From the NCBI GenBank assembly GCA_937916465.1, contig CALFTK010000021.1, positions 49,500 to 113,499 of the forward strand: DNA of 64,000 nucleotides, given 5' to 3'. The position numbers and the translations under genes were made by a program. Below the pieces are notes generated by a model that worked only from the letters and a program-made list of their open reading frames with translations, was not told the DNA's origin and searched no databases. Below, in pieces: positions 1 through 8,903 of the stretch. This DNA is from an uncultured Bacteroidales bacterium. Its GTDB lineage: Bacteria > Bacteroidota > Bacteroidia > Bacteroidales > Bacteroidaceae. The first letter of the stretch is position 1. Each line of letters begins with the position of its first letter.

Positions 1-1
1 C

Positions 2-223
2 ATTGCAAATGAGGTTGTGAAAAGTTTTAAGTCCATTTCATTTCGTAATCAGTTTATTAAAGAACATTGTAAAAAAGATAAGGGACAAATAGTACTCCTT
101 AATGATATATCTTTTGACACTCCTAGTGGTGCTTCTAGTCTTGTTTTAGGTCGTCCAAGTAATGGGTGGAGCGATTGGAAGGATGCAGAAGGAAAGAAGC
201 TTAGTGATATAATTAAAAGATAA
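2..223 (+). CDS. DUF4357-domain protein, C-terminal part (5' end outside window)
   Basis: The frame is open from base 2 and ends at a TAA at 221-223, so this is the 3' end of a longer gene; the in-frame GTG at 17 is probably internal. The visible tail carries the DUF4357 signature (PSGASSLVLGRPSNGW, then DWKDAEGKKL). This small domain is usually found at the C-terminus of GIY-YIG nuclease-type or restriction-associated proteins. The N-terminal catalytic part cannot be seen, so function is not assigned. It lies 10 bp upstream of the Ntn-hydrolase gene on the same strand and so may be its operon partner. Confidence 0.7.
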   Translation: MANEVVKSFKSISFRNQFIKEHCKKDKGQIVLLNDISFDTPSGASSLVLGRPSNGWSDWKDAEGKKLSDIIKR

Positions 224-233
224 AAGTATTAAT

Positions 234-1517
234 ATGACAGCAATTGTAGGTACTATAAATCGAAGAGGTGTTGCATTTGCAGCAGATAGTGCAGCAACAC
301 ATACTGTATCTTCTAAGCATAAGATTACAAATCATGCTAATAAGATTTTTGAATTATCAAGGCGACATCCTGTAGGTGTTTGTATTTGTGGGAATCTAGA
401 TTTTTTAGGAATGCCTTGGGAGGATATTTTCAAGTTGTTTAGAAAAGAACTGGGAAAAACTTCATGCGCAAATCTCAAAGAATATCCTACCATGTTTTTT
501 GAATTTGTGAAAACTCATATAATGTCTCATTTGTTAGAAGATCAAACAACAAATCTTAGAGTCATAGTAAATGGTTTCTGGCAAGAAATTATAGATATTT
601 CAAGCAAAGAATTGAAAGAGGCTAGTAAAGATACATCGGAAGAGAATTTGTTCTGTAAGATACAAGAGAAACTGATTTATTTCGAAAATATATATTCTCC
701 TATTAATATCAATAAGTGTGCAGATTTTGAAGATTATACAATAGATGAATTTACAAGTTATGCAACGGAAATCATTGAAGATGTGCTAAAAGAACCTTTG
801 AACTCTCATTTGTGTCCTAAAGATTTCTTGAAGCAGTTTACCCAAGCTTTATATAACATCATTGTCTCCACTGTTCATGTTTATCTTGTTAACTCTGAAA
901 TTATTTTCTGGGGATATGGTGAAGAAGATTTGTTTCCTTCATATTTCTCTTTTATCATAAGTTCTGCTTTTGATGGGAGAATAAAATTTACCAATAAGAG
1001 TGCATATGTTGTATCAAACATCAATAATGCGTGCGTTGAGCCATTTGCACAGACAGATGTTGCCAACACAGTGGTAAGAGGCATAGATGACGATCTTCGC
1101 AAAAAGTTTTATGACAGCTATAAAGCATCAATAACCGTTTTTAGAGATGAAATCATATCTCAATTAGACTCTGCCGGAGCGCCTGAAGTCTTAAAAGATG
1201 CATTGCTAAAAATTGACCTGGAAAATTATACAAACTTATATGTTCAAGGTATGGATCTGTATATTCAGGACAATTATATTGCGAAATTAGTTAACACAGT
1301 GTCATACTTGAGTAAGGAAGATTTGGCGGATATGGCCGAAAGTCTTGTTCGAATGACATATTTAAAACGGCGCATAACATCAGAAGAAGAAAGTGTGGGA
1401 GGACCTGTTGATGTAGCTGTGATAACTAAAGGAGATGGTTTCGTTTGGTTAAAAAGAAAGCATTATTTTTCTGCAGAGTTAAATCCACATTATTTTGAAC
1501 GCACCAATATAGATTAG
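234..1517 (+). CDS. Proteasome/HslV-like Ntn hydrolase
   Basis: A 427-residue protein whose N-terminus reads like a proteasome beta or HslV subunit. Met1 is followed directly by Thr2. If Met is removed, Thr becomes residue 1 and an Asp in FAADSAAT falls at residue 17, the T1/D17 spacing of Ntn peptidases. A Lys in NKIFEL (36 after Met removal) could be the K33 equivalent after a three-residue insertion. VGVCICGNLDFLG fits the next core strand and turn. Known family members are ATP-dependent or self-compartmentalising peptidases of about 175-250 residues; here about 200 extra residues without a recognised domain follow. The gene sits between a DUF4357 protein and the type I restriction operon, so a defence-linked role is inferred. 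Proteolytic activity is a prediction from residue spacing only. Confidence 0.65.
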   Translation: MTAIVGTINRRGVAFAADSAATHTVSSKHKITNHANKIFELSRRHPVGVCICGNLDFLGMPWEDIFKLFRKELGKTSCANLKEYPTMFFEFVKTHIMSHLLEDQTTNLRVIVNGFWQEIIDISSKELKEASKDTSEENLFCKIQEKLIYFENIYSPININKCADFEDYTIDEFTSYATEIIEDVLKEPLNSHLCPKDFLKQFTQALYNIIVSTVHVYLVNSEIIFWGYGEEDLFPSYFSFIISSAFDGRIKFTNKSAYVVSNINNACVEPFAQTDVANTVVRGIDDDLRKKFYDSYKASITVFRDEIISQLDSAGAPEVLKDALLKIDLENYTNLYVQGMDLYIQDNYIAKLVNTVSYLSKEDLADMAESLVRMTYLKRRITSEEESVGGPVDVAVITKGDGFVWLKRKHYFSAELNPHYFERTNID

Positions 1518-1519
1518 TA

Positions 1520-1696
1520 ATGATTACAATATATAGTGAAAAGAAAGAAGTTCGTAATAATGCTATGCCATCACAAATGAAAGGTGGTGTAGGTGTAGAA
1601 TCCGTCATGCCCGTTTCTTTGTTGAAAATGCGTGAACTTGTAAAAAAGAACTTGGATGCCGTTAAAATAGAATGGCAAAATGAAAAACAAAAATAA
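1520..1696 (+). CDS. Small conserved-looking protein between Ntn hydrolase and hsdR
   Basis: A 58-codon ORF starts two bases after the Ntn-hydrolase stop and ends 20 bp before hsdR, so it is probably translationally coupled. It begins MITIYSEKKEV, is charged (many Lys and Glu) and has a helical-looking C-terminal half (KMRELVKKNLDAVKIEW). There are no Cys residues and no signal peptide or membrane segment. I do not recognise a family. It may be an adaptor or regulator of the neighbouring peptidase, but that is inference from position. Confidence 0.5.
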   Translation: MITIYSEKKEVRNNAMPSQMKGGVGVESVMPVSLLKMRELVKKNLDAVKIEWQNEKQK

Positions 1697-1716
1697 GGAA
1701 CATAAAATGCCAATCC

Positions 1717-4428
1717 ATGAAGCCTGAAGAAAAAGCAAGAGTAAAGATTGACCAATGGCTAACAGAAGCTGGTTGGAAAGTAATCAATCGAGATGAATTC
1801 GAAGCAGACAGTTCGGCTGTTGCCGTAAGAGAAGGTTTGCTGAAAGGTAATAGGGAAGCAGACTATTTCCTTTTCATCAATGGAAAGGCTGTTGGCATAT
1901 TGGAAGCTAAGCGTGAGGAAATAGATGCCAACAAGGGTGTGGTTTGTGATCAAGTTGAAGCCTACGCAAGAGGAGTTCCCTCCTATTATACAGCTTACCA
2001 AAAACCTATCCCCTTTTTATATACGTCCAACGGAAAACAACATTACTTTCATGATTTCAGAAAGAAAGATTCTGGTTATGAAGAAATTTTCGTTATGCAC
2101 AAACCCAAAAAGTTGGTCGAAATGTTAGGGATTGAAGACCCATTTGCTGGATTGCCTACATTGAATCCAAAGGGGTTGCGTGCATGTCAATACGAAGCCA
2201 TAACTGGATTAGAAAAGAGTTTTCGTAATGGACAAAATAGAGCATTGATAGTGTTAGCTACAGGAGCAGGTAAGACTTATACGGCATGTTTGGCTTCTTA
2301 TCGAATGTTGGCCTATACAAAGATGCGTCGTGTACTTTTCTTGGTTGACCGAAACAATCTTGGTAAGCAGGCAGAGGGAGAGTTCGGCACATTCCGCCTA
2401 ACGGAGAATGGAGATGCATTCAACACCATTTATTCTGTAAATCGTTTGAAGTCTGCTAAAATTCCAAGCGACAGTAACGTTGTCATATCGACTATTCAGC
2501 GTCTTTTCTCTTTATTGAAGGGGGAAGACATTACAGACACTGACGATGATGACGCAGACAACACCACAAGCGAAGTTGAACTTCCTGAAAATCCAATTTT
2601 GCCTCACGACTTCTTTGACCTTATCATTATTGATGAGTGCCACCGTTCTATTTATGGCAATTGGCGAAAGGTTCTTGAATATTTCGATACTGCCAAGTTG
2701 ATAGGATTGACAGCAACACCTATTCCTGAAACAATGGCTTTCTTCAATAACAATCGTGTGGTAAACTACACATTGGAACAAAGTATTATTGATGGAGTAA
2801 ATGTTGACCATCGTGTATATCGAATAAAGACCCAAGTAACCGAGGAAGGTGGTGCTATCAGAGAAGGTGACAAACTTAGAAGAGTAACCTGTTATACAGG
2901 AAAAGTAGAACAAATACTCAATAAGGAGACAAAAAACTATTCAAAAACAGAACTGAATAGAAGTGTTATCAACCCAGCCCAAATAAAACTAATCTTGCAA
3001 ACCTATAAAGATGCGGTTTACCGGGATATGTTCAACGACCCACAGCGTGAACCTAATTTTGACTACCTTCCAAAGACACTTATTTTTGCTCTTAATGAGG
3101 CCCACGCCACTAATATTGTAAATATAGCGAAAGAGGTATTCGAGCGTAATGATGACCGTTATGTACAAAAGATTACCTATTCGGCTGGCGATAGCAATGA
3201 GCTTATCCGTCAATTCCGGAATGATAAAGATTTCCGCATTGCCGTTACTTGTACATTGGTTGCTACAGGTACCGACGTAAAACCGCTTGAAGTGGTCATG
3301 TTCATGCGTGACGTAGAATCAGCTCCGCTTTATACCCAAATGAAAGGTCGTGGTGTGCGCACTATCGGAGATGAACAACTGCGAAACGTAACTCCTAACG
3401 CCTTTAGTAAAGACTGTTTCTTCTTAGTGGATGCTGTAGGTGTAACTGAACACGAACATACCATACCGACACAAGTAGATGGCCCGGATACAGAAGTAAT
3501 AACATTAGAAACGCTATTGGAACGCATTTCACATGGTTTCTTGCCTGATAATTATTTGAAGAGACTGGCTGCTACTTTATCCAGAATCCACAACAAGGCC
3601 AACAATCAACAACGTGAAGAGTTCTTCAATCTTGCACACGATGCTATGAATGAAATAGCGTCACGAATTTATGATGCGCTCGAAAACCAACAGTTGCCTG
3701 AGTTTATTGATACCAACCATCCAAACAACGAACGTAAAGGACTGGTGTCTGCTTTGGCGAACCATGCCGATGCACGCAGGTATATCCTCATATTGGCGAA
3801 AGGATTTGTAGAGACTTTGATGCCTGGCGAAGACACTCTTATTTCACAAGGGTTCTCTATAGAAGAGGCAAAAAGTACAACAGAGGCATTTGAAGAGTTC
3901 TGTCGCACTCATTGTGATAACATAGAAGCCTTGCGCATCATCTACAACAACAATGGCGAGGCTATCACATATTCCATGCTGAAAGATTTGGAGAATAAAT
4001 TGAAAATGGCAAACAACCGCTTCACATCCAAACAGCTGTGGAATTCTTATTCTATTGTTGTACCAGACCAAGTACGACGTTCAACCAAGAAGGAAGAAGC
4101 CGATGCACTTACCAATATCATCCAGTTGGTACGGTTCGCTTACCAACAAGTAGAGAAGTTGGAAAGTGCCGTCAGTTCTGCCGGTCGTTATTTCAACCTT
4201 TGGGTAGGACACTATCAACGTAACTACAACCTTACCGATAAACAGCGTGACATCATGGCTTTGATAGCAAACTACATTGCTTGCAATGGTGCATGTACCG
4301 TAAAGGATGTAAGAGAGGATGACCAAGACAGAGGCATACAGCTGATAAAGGCATTTGGCAACATGGCAAAGGCGAATGAGGCCTTACAATCCGTATTCAA
4401 CTTTGTAGTATATAGAAAAACAGCATAA
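1717..4428 (+). CDS. hsdR: Type I restriction enzyme, endonuclease/translocase subunit HsdR
   Basis: The 903-residue motor and nuclease subunit of a type I restriction-modification complex; it translocates and cuts DNA when HsdM-HsdS finds an unmethylated site. The PD-(D/E)xK nuclease lies at the N-terminus (D49 in READYFLF, E63 and K65 in ILEAKREE). The SF2 helicase follows: Walker A ATGAGKT at about 181-187, DECH at about 306-309, GLTATP just after, and motif VI QMKGRGVR. Length matches the EcoEI/EcoR124-like family better than EcoKI. The ATG at 1717 is chosen because the nearby ATG at 1707 is out of frame and closes quickly. It leads an operon with hsdM 5 bp downstream. No frameshift is visible. 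Confidence 0.95.
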   Translation: MKPEEKARVKIDQWLTEAGWKVINRDEFEADSSAVAVREGLLKGNREADYFLFINGKAVGILEAKREEIDANKGVVCDQVEAYARGVPSYYTAYQKPIPFLYTSNGKQHYFHDFRKKDSGYEEIFVMHKPKKLVEMLGIEDPFAGLPTLNPKGLRACQYEAITGLEKSFRNGQNRALIVLATGAGKTYTACLASYRMLAYTKMRRVLFLVDRNNLGKQAEGEFGTFRLTENGDAFNTIYSVNRLKSAKIPSDSNVVISTIQRLFSLLKGEDITDTDDDDADNTTSEVELPENPILPHDFFDLIIIDECHRSIYGNWRKVLEYFDTAKLIGLTATPIPETMAFFNNNRVVNYTLEQSIIDGVNVDHRVYRIKTQVTEEGGAIREGDKLRRVTCYTGKVEQILNKETKNYSKTELNRSVINPAQIKLILQTYKDAVYRDMFNDPQREPNFDYLPKTLIFALNEAHATNIVNIAKEVFERNDDRYVQKITYSAGDSNELIRQFRNDKDFRIAVTCTLVATGTDVKPLEVVMFMRDVESAPLYTQMKGRGVRTIGDEQLRNVTPNAFSKDCFFLVDAVGVTEHEHTIPTQVDGPDTEVITLETLLERISHGFLPDNYLKRLAATLSRIHNKANNQQREEFFNLAHDAMNEIASRIYDALENQQLPEFIDTNHPNNERKGLVSALANHADARRYILILAKGFVETLMPGEDTLISQGFSIEEAKSTTEAFEEFCRTHCDNIEALRIIYNNNGEAITYSMLKDLENKLKMANNRFTSKQLWNSYSIVVPDQVRRSTKKEEADALTNIIQLVRFAYQQVEKLESAVSSAGRYFNLWVGHYQRNYNLTDKQRDIMALIANYIACNGACTVKDVREDDQDRGIQLIKAFGNMAKANEALQSVFNFVVYRKTA

Positions 4429-4433
4429 CAAAT

Positions 4434-5867
4434 ATGGCAACAAATATCTTAACCGAGCAGACGCTCACCAAGAAAGTGTGGAATCTTGCAACAACACTTG
4501 CTGCACATGGAATCGGTTTTACGGATTACATCACCCAGCTTACCTATCTTCTATTTTTGAAGATGGATGCAGAGAATACAGAACTCTTTGGAGAAGAATC
4601 CGCTATTCCTGTAGGCTACCAATGGACAGACCTGAATTGTCTTGATGGAATGGAACTGGTAGAACAATATGAAGCAACTCTTAAACTTCTCAGTGAGCAG
4701 GACAACCTTATCGGTACCATCTACACAAAAGCCCAAAACAAGATTGATAAGCCTGTCTATCTGAAAAAGGTCATCACCATGATTGATGAAGAGCAATGGC
4801 TCATCATGGATGGCGATGTAAAAGGTGCAATTTACGAAGGTATTCTTGAAAAGAACGGTCAAGATAAAAAGAGCGGTGCAGGTCAATATTTCACACCTCG
4901 TCCACTTATTCAAGCTATGGTAGATTGCGTAAATCCCAAGATAGGTGAAACTGTGTGTGACCCTGCTTGTGGTACAGGTGGTTTCTTGCTGACGGCTTAC
5001 GACTATATGAAAGGCCAGTCTGAAAACAAGGAGAAGCGAGACTTCCTTCGCAACAAGGCATTGCATGGTGTGGATAACACACCACTTGTGGTAACATTGG
5101 CATCCATGAATCTTTATCTGCATGGAGTGGGTACAGACCGAAGCCCAATTGCTTGTGAGGATTCATTAGAGAAGGAACCATCTACATTAGTTGATGTCAT
5201 CTTGGCTAATCCTCCTTTCGGAACACGTCCGGCAGGTTCTGTGGAAATCAATCGTCCCGACTTTTATGTGGAGACAAAGAACAACCAGTTGAATTTCCTT
5301 CAGCACATGATGCTGATGCTCAAAACAGGTGGTCGTGCTGCCGTTGTACTCCCAGATAACGTATTGTTTGAAGCCGGTGCAGGTGAAACTATCCGCAAAC
5401 GATTGTTGCAAGACTTCAATCTACATACCGTCCTACGCCTGCCAACAGGTATCTTCTATGCACAAGGTGTAAAAGCTAACGTGCTATTTTTTACGAAAGG
5501 TGAACCAACTAAAGATATTTGGTTCTACGATTATCGTACCGATGTTAAACATACCCTTGCCACAAACAAGTTGGAACGCCATCACTTGGATGATTTTGTA
5601 GCTTGCTATCATGCTGAGAATATCAATGAACGAACAGAAACATACAATGCAGATACTAATCCGCAAGGCCGTTGGCGTAAATATACGGTAGAAGAGGTAT
5701 CTTTGCGAGACAAGACAAGCCTTGATATCACATGGATTAAGCAAGGCGGAGATTCCGACGACCGTTCCTTGGCAGAATTGATGGCCGACATCAAAGTTAA
5801 GAGTCAAACGATAAGTGCAGCTGTGCTGGAGTTGGAAAAGTTATTGGCAAACATAGAAGAGGATTAA
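4434..5867 (+). CDS. hsdM: Type I DNA adenine methyltransferase subunit HsdM
   Basis: A 477-residue N6-adenine methyltransferase that modifies host DNA and forms the core of the type I complex with HsdS. An N-terminal helical HsdM domain is followed by the N6_Mtase domain. The SAM-binding motif I PACGTGGF starts near residue 177, preceded by GQYFTPRPL, and the catalytic NPPF tetrad starts at residue 259. Length is normal. It follows hsdR by 5 bp and precedes the DUF1016-type nuclease by 4 bp, so all are probably one transcript. Confidence 0.95.
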   Translation: MATNILTEQTLTKKVWNLATTLAAHGIGFTDYITQLTYLLFLKMDAENTELFGEESAIPVGYQWTDLNCLDGMELVEQYEATLKLLSEQDNLIGTIYTKAQNKIDKPVYLKKVITMIDEEQWLIMDGDVKGAIYEGILEKNGQDKKSGAGQYFTPRPLIQAMVDCVNPKIGETVCDPACGTGGFLLTAYDYMKGQSENKEKRDFLRNKALHGVDNTPLVVTLASMNLYLHGVGTDRSPIACEDSLEKEPSTLVDVILANPPFGTRPAGSVEINRPDFYVETKNNQLNFLQHMMLMLKTGGRAAVVLPDNVLFEAGAGETIRKRLLQDFNLHTVLRLPTGIFYAQGVKANVLFFTKGEPTKDIWFYDYRTDVKHTLATNKLERHHLDDFVACYHAENINERTETYNADTNPQGRWRKYTVEEVSLRDKTSLDITWIKQGGDSDDRSLAELMADIKVKSQTISAAVLELEKLLANIEED

Positions 5868-5871
5868 AGGT

Positions 5872-7026
5872 ATGGAAAACAATATAGTCATATCGATGGA
5901 GCAACAGTTTGGCGAAGTTGTTGATATTATTCTTCAACATAAAAGCCGTGCATCTAAAGTCGTAAATGATGAATTGCTTCTTACGGCTTGGCATGTAGGT
6001 GGCTATGTTTCAGCCAAACTAAAAAGCGAAGAATGGGGAAGCAAAGTTGTATCTCAGTTATCAGAATATATACGTTCTCAGCATCCCGATATAAAAGGAT
6101 ATGGACGTAGCAGTATCTACAATATGGTTATGTTCTATGAAGAATACTCATCAGAAACTTTTGCTTTAACTGTAGAACGATATCTGAATTCCGAATTCGT
6201 CCAGCCAACAATTGGACAAATTGAAAGGTCATCAATTGTATCAAGCGATGAAGCAAATATAATAGTGCAGGCAGCATCCGCACAAATTGTCCAACCATTG
6301 GCTGGACAAATGCCTAAAATATTGGAATTGACAACGTTTACAAATCACATTGAGATTCTTTGTCGATGCAAAAGCAATGAAGAACGATTGTTCTATATTC
6401 TTTATGCTAACAAAGAACGTTTGGTTAAACGAGAACTTCAACGTTGCATTTCCAATCAGACTTATTCTACGCTGTTGGGTAGCAAAAATAACATGTCAAA
6501 AGGTTTGCTTGAAACATATCCCAATGCACCTGTAATGTTCAAGGACACGTTGTTTGTTGACTTTCTTAATTTACCGAAGAAGCATAGTGAAACAAAGCTA
6601 AAAAACAGTTTGGTGGAAAACATGAAGCAGTTTATCCTTGAATTGGGAAAGGACTTCATCTCTATGGACCAAGAATACAGACTTCAAGTTGGTGCATCGA
6701 CATATAAAGCGGACTTGCTGTTTTATCATCGTGGTTTGCAAGCTCTGGTAGCAGTAGAACTTAAAAAGACAAAGTTTCATCCAAGAGACCTCGGACAATT
6801 GGAGTTCTATTTGGAGGCCCTTGACAGAGACGTGAAGCGTTCCAATGAGAATCCATCTATTGGAATCATTCTTTGTCCTGAAGCCGATCGTGTGGTAGTG
6901 GAATATGCCATGAGTCGTAGTATGAGCCCTACAATGATAGCTGAATATAAGCGTATCCTCATTCCGCAGGAGCGCTTGCAACAGCAACTTGATGAATTTT
7001 GTAATGTATTTCTAACTAAAAAATAA
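5872..7026 (+). CDS. DUF1016/YhcG-family PDDEXK nuclease-domain protein
   Basis: A 384-residue protein with the two-part layout of the YhcG/DUF1016 family. The N-terminal DUF1016 region spans about 10-160 (LTAWHVGGYVSAKL, then GYGRSSIYNMVMFYEEY). The C-terminal PD-(D/E)xK nuclease-like domain spans about 195-375. The putative metal-binding residues are D281 (KADLLFYH) and E296-x-K298 (VAVELKKTKF), followed by GQLEFYLEALD. The family is often found inserted between hsdM and hsdS in Bacteroidetes type I loci. Whether it restricts, protects or regulates there is not known to me. It is packed tightly in the operon (4 bp after hsdM, 5 bp before hsdS). Confidence 0.85.
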   Translation: MENNIVISMEQQFGEVVDIILQHKSRASKVVNDELLLTAWHVGGYVSAKLKSEEWGSKVVSQLSEYIRSQHPDIKGYGRSSIYNMVMFYEEYSSETFALTVERYLNSEFVQPTIGQIERSSIVSSDEANIIVQAASAQIVQPLAGQMPKILELTTFTNHIEILCRCKSNEERLFYILYANKERLVKRELQRCISNQTYSTLLGSKNNMSKGLLETYPNAPVMFKDTLFVDFLNLPKKHSETKLKNSLVENMKQFILELGKDFISMDQEYRLQVGASTYKADLLFYHRGLQALVAVELKKTKFHPRDLGQLEFYLEALDRDVKRSNENPSIGIILCPEADRVVVEYAMSRSMSPTMIAEYKRILIPQERLQQQLDEFCNVFLTKK

Positions 7027-7031
7027 CTGTC

Positions 7032-8480
7032 ATGGATACCAAGAAACTACGTCAAAAGATACTCGACCTTGCTATTCATGGCAAGCTTGTTTCCCAAGAT
7101 CCCAACGATGAACCTGCATCGGTGTTACTTGAACGTATCCGTGCAGAGAAGGAACGACTGGTAAAAGAAGGGAAAATAAAGAAGAGCAAAGCCTCAAAAA
7201 CTACCGATACGCCCCATTATGAGAACGTGCCGTTTGAGGTACCGAGTTCGTGGGAGTGGTGCAATCTGGAGGATATATGTATTTTTCTATCACGAGGGAA
7301 ATCACCGAAATATTCAGAAGATGATAGAACCTACCCAGTGTTCGCTCAAAAATGTAATTTGAAGGATGGTGGTATATCATTAGAACAAGCAAGATTTTTA
7401 GATCCTTCAACAGTCACTAAATGGAACGACATTTACAAATTACAGACAGGTGACATTCTTGTTAATTCTACTGGTACAGGAACTGTCGGTAGAACAAGAT
7501 TGTTTGATGTCACTTGTTTGGGAAGCTATCCTTTTGTGGTTCCAGACTCTCACGTCTCTGTTATAAGAACTTCAAACCAAATAAATTCAAAGTTTATTTT
7601 TGCCTATATATCATCTAAATTTATCCAACAATATCTAGAAGAGAATCTTGCAGGAAGTACAAACCAGAAGGAATTATACATAGGAGTCTTATCAACTCTT
7701 CGTATTCCAATCCCTTCTTTTACCGAACAAGAACGTATTGTCGCAGAAATAGAGAAGTGGTTTGCTCTTATAGATCAGATTGAACAAAAAAAAGGCGATT
7801 TACAAGCTACCATCAAACAGACAAGAAGTAAGATTCTCGACCTTGCCATCCACGGCAAACTCGTACCACAAGACCCCAACGATGAACCTGCTTCGGAATT
7901 GCTCAAACGTATAAAACCTAAAGCGGAAATCACTTGTGATAACGGGCAGTATGGGAAGTTACCAGAGGGATGGTGTTTGGTAACTGGTACAACTCTATTC
8001 AAACAGATGAAATCCTCTAAACCAAAAGGAGAACTTTTTAAGTATATTGACATTGACTCTATAGATAATAAGTCTAATATTGTGTCCTCTATCAAAGAAA
8101 TACCCACTGTAAAAGCCCCAAGTAGAGCAAGCAGATATACAGAAAAAGGAGATGTGGTTTTTTCAATGGTTAGACCATATTTAAGAAATATTGCCCGAAT
8201 AACGGAAAACGATTGCATTGCATCAACAGGCTTTTATATATGTAGTCCTTACAATTATATGCATTCTATGTTCTGCTATTATTTAATGCTTTCGGATTAT
8301 GTCGTTGATGGTCTTAACTCCTTTATGAAAGGTGATAATTCACCATCCATAACGAAAAGAGATGTTGATAATTGGTTATATCCTTTACCACCGATGAATG
8401 AACAACATCGTATTGTCGTTAAAATTGAGGAAATCTTTACCCTCCTTGATAGGATTGAATTGTCACTCAGAATGTGTTGA
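7032..8480 (+). CDS. hsdS: Type I specificity subunit HsdS, expressed copy
   Basis: A 482-residue DNA-recognition subunit. It has the half-repeat layout of HsdS. A conserved N-terminal segment (KLRQKILDLAIHGKL) leads into TRD1 (about 65-235). A central conserved helix (EQERIVAEIEKWFALIDQIE, then SKILDLAIHGKLVPQD) follows, then TRD2 (about 310-450) and a C-terminal helix (NEQHRIVVKIEEIF). This is the only copy in the window with an intact N-terminus and an upstream operon, so it is the expressed one. Inverted repeats at the start of each TRD (7206-7259 and 7926-7948) match the silent cassettes downstream, so either TRD can be exchanged by inversion. The last residues (RIELSLRMC) differ from the MESL ends of the cassettes. 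Confidence 0.93.
   Translation: MDTKKLRQKILDLAIHGKLVSQDPNDEPASVLLERIRAEKERLVKEGKIKKSKASKTTDTPHYENVPFEVPSSWEWCNLEDICIFLSRGKSPKYSEDDRTYPVFAQKCNLKDGGISLEQARFLDPSTVTKWNDIYKLQTGDILVNSTGTGTVGRTRLFDVTCLGSYPFVVPDSHVSVIRTSNQINSKFIFAYISSKFIQQYLEENLAGSTNQKELYIGVLSTLRIPIPSFTEQERIVAEIEKWFALIDQIEQKKGDLQATIKQTRSKILDLAIHGKLVPQDPNDEPASELLKRIKPKAEITCDNGQYGKLPEGWCLVTGTTLFKQMKSSKPKGELFKYIDIDSIDNKSNIVSSIKEIPTVKAPSRASRYTEKGDVVFSMVRPYLRNIARITENDCIASTGFYICSPYNYMHSMFCYYLMLSDYVVDGLNSFMKGDNSPSITKRDVDNWLYPLPPMNEQHRIVVKIEEIFTLLDRIELSLRMC
7206..7259 (+). repeat. Inverted repeat A, copy in expressed hsdS (5' TRD boundary)
   Basis: This 54 bp segment at the entry to TRD1 is repeated in opposite orientation at 11426-11479, with 5 mismatches by eye. 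Its first 20 bp (starting gatacgcccc) are identical. It spans codons for HYENVPFE and SSWEW. Inversion between the two copies would exchange the whole TRD1-TRD2 part of hsdS with the minus-strand cassette. Confidence 0.85.
7926..7948 (+). repeat. Inverted repeat B, copy in expressed hsdS (3' TRD boundary)
   Basis: A 23 bp segment (starting gaaatcacttg and ending aacgggca) at the junction of the central helix and TRD2. It is perfectly repeated in inverse orientation at 10770-10792. Recombination here would exchange only TRD2. Confidence 0.85.
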
Positions 8481-8497
8481 GCACTATTGTATAAAAA

Positions 8498-8526
8498 TGC
8501 CAAGGAGATATCACATCTCCCTGGCA
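8498..8526 (-). terminator. Intrinsic terminator, minus strand
   Basis: A 12 bp stem with one mismatch (tgccaaggagat / atctccctggca) and a 5-base loop. On the minus strand it is followed directly by TTTTTAT. It lies just beyond the end of the broken DUF2188 gene and also 18 bp past the hsdS stop. Confidence 0.6.
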
Positions 8527-8542
8527 CATCCTTAAAGAAAAT

Positions 8543-8764
8543 TTATCCACGAGGTGGAAATGGGTCGTTTCCATGAGAGTCACGTTCTCTTATACATCCA
8601 TCTCGTCAATGCACAAACAGTTCCGTGTGTTGATTTTTAGAAATAGAACGAGCGAGTGCGATGGCCTCTGCTTGGGTTGCATGATAAGACGTCATTCGAC
8701 TATTGCCAGCTCCTTTCACACCCCATTTCCCATTTGACGGAACAACATGTTGATTCTTACCAAT
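8543..8764 (-). pseudogene. DUF2188 protein gene, broken
   Basis: On the minus strand this stretch encodes a recognisable DUF2188 protein: GKNQHVVPSNGKWGVKGAG, then THATQ-type helix residues (YHATQAEAIALARSI), and the ending RDSHGNDPFPPRG. An in-frame TGA at 8606-8608 sits where the family normally has Gly in HGRDG, so a single GGA to TGA change would explain it. The expected initiator is an ATT codon (8762-8764), 6 bases downstream of a strong aggaggt ribosome-binding site. Both points suggest a recently decayed 73-codon gene. It occupies most of the gap between hsdS and the recombinase. Confidence 0.7.
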
Positions 8765-8903
8765 TTTAACACCTCCTCTCAAGGATGATATTTACAAGAT
8801 CATTTGTATGTCCCATTATACTATTACAAACAATATGTCTACATATATTTAATGTCAAAAAGGATGTAAATTCCTTATTGATATGATATTATGGCATATT
8901 TGC

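Noticed and set aside
4551..5123. A 190-codon minus-strand frame opposite hsdM
   Set aside because: A Cys/His/Leu-rich reverse shadow of the methyltransferase gene with no family likeness.
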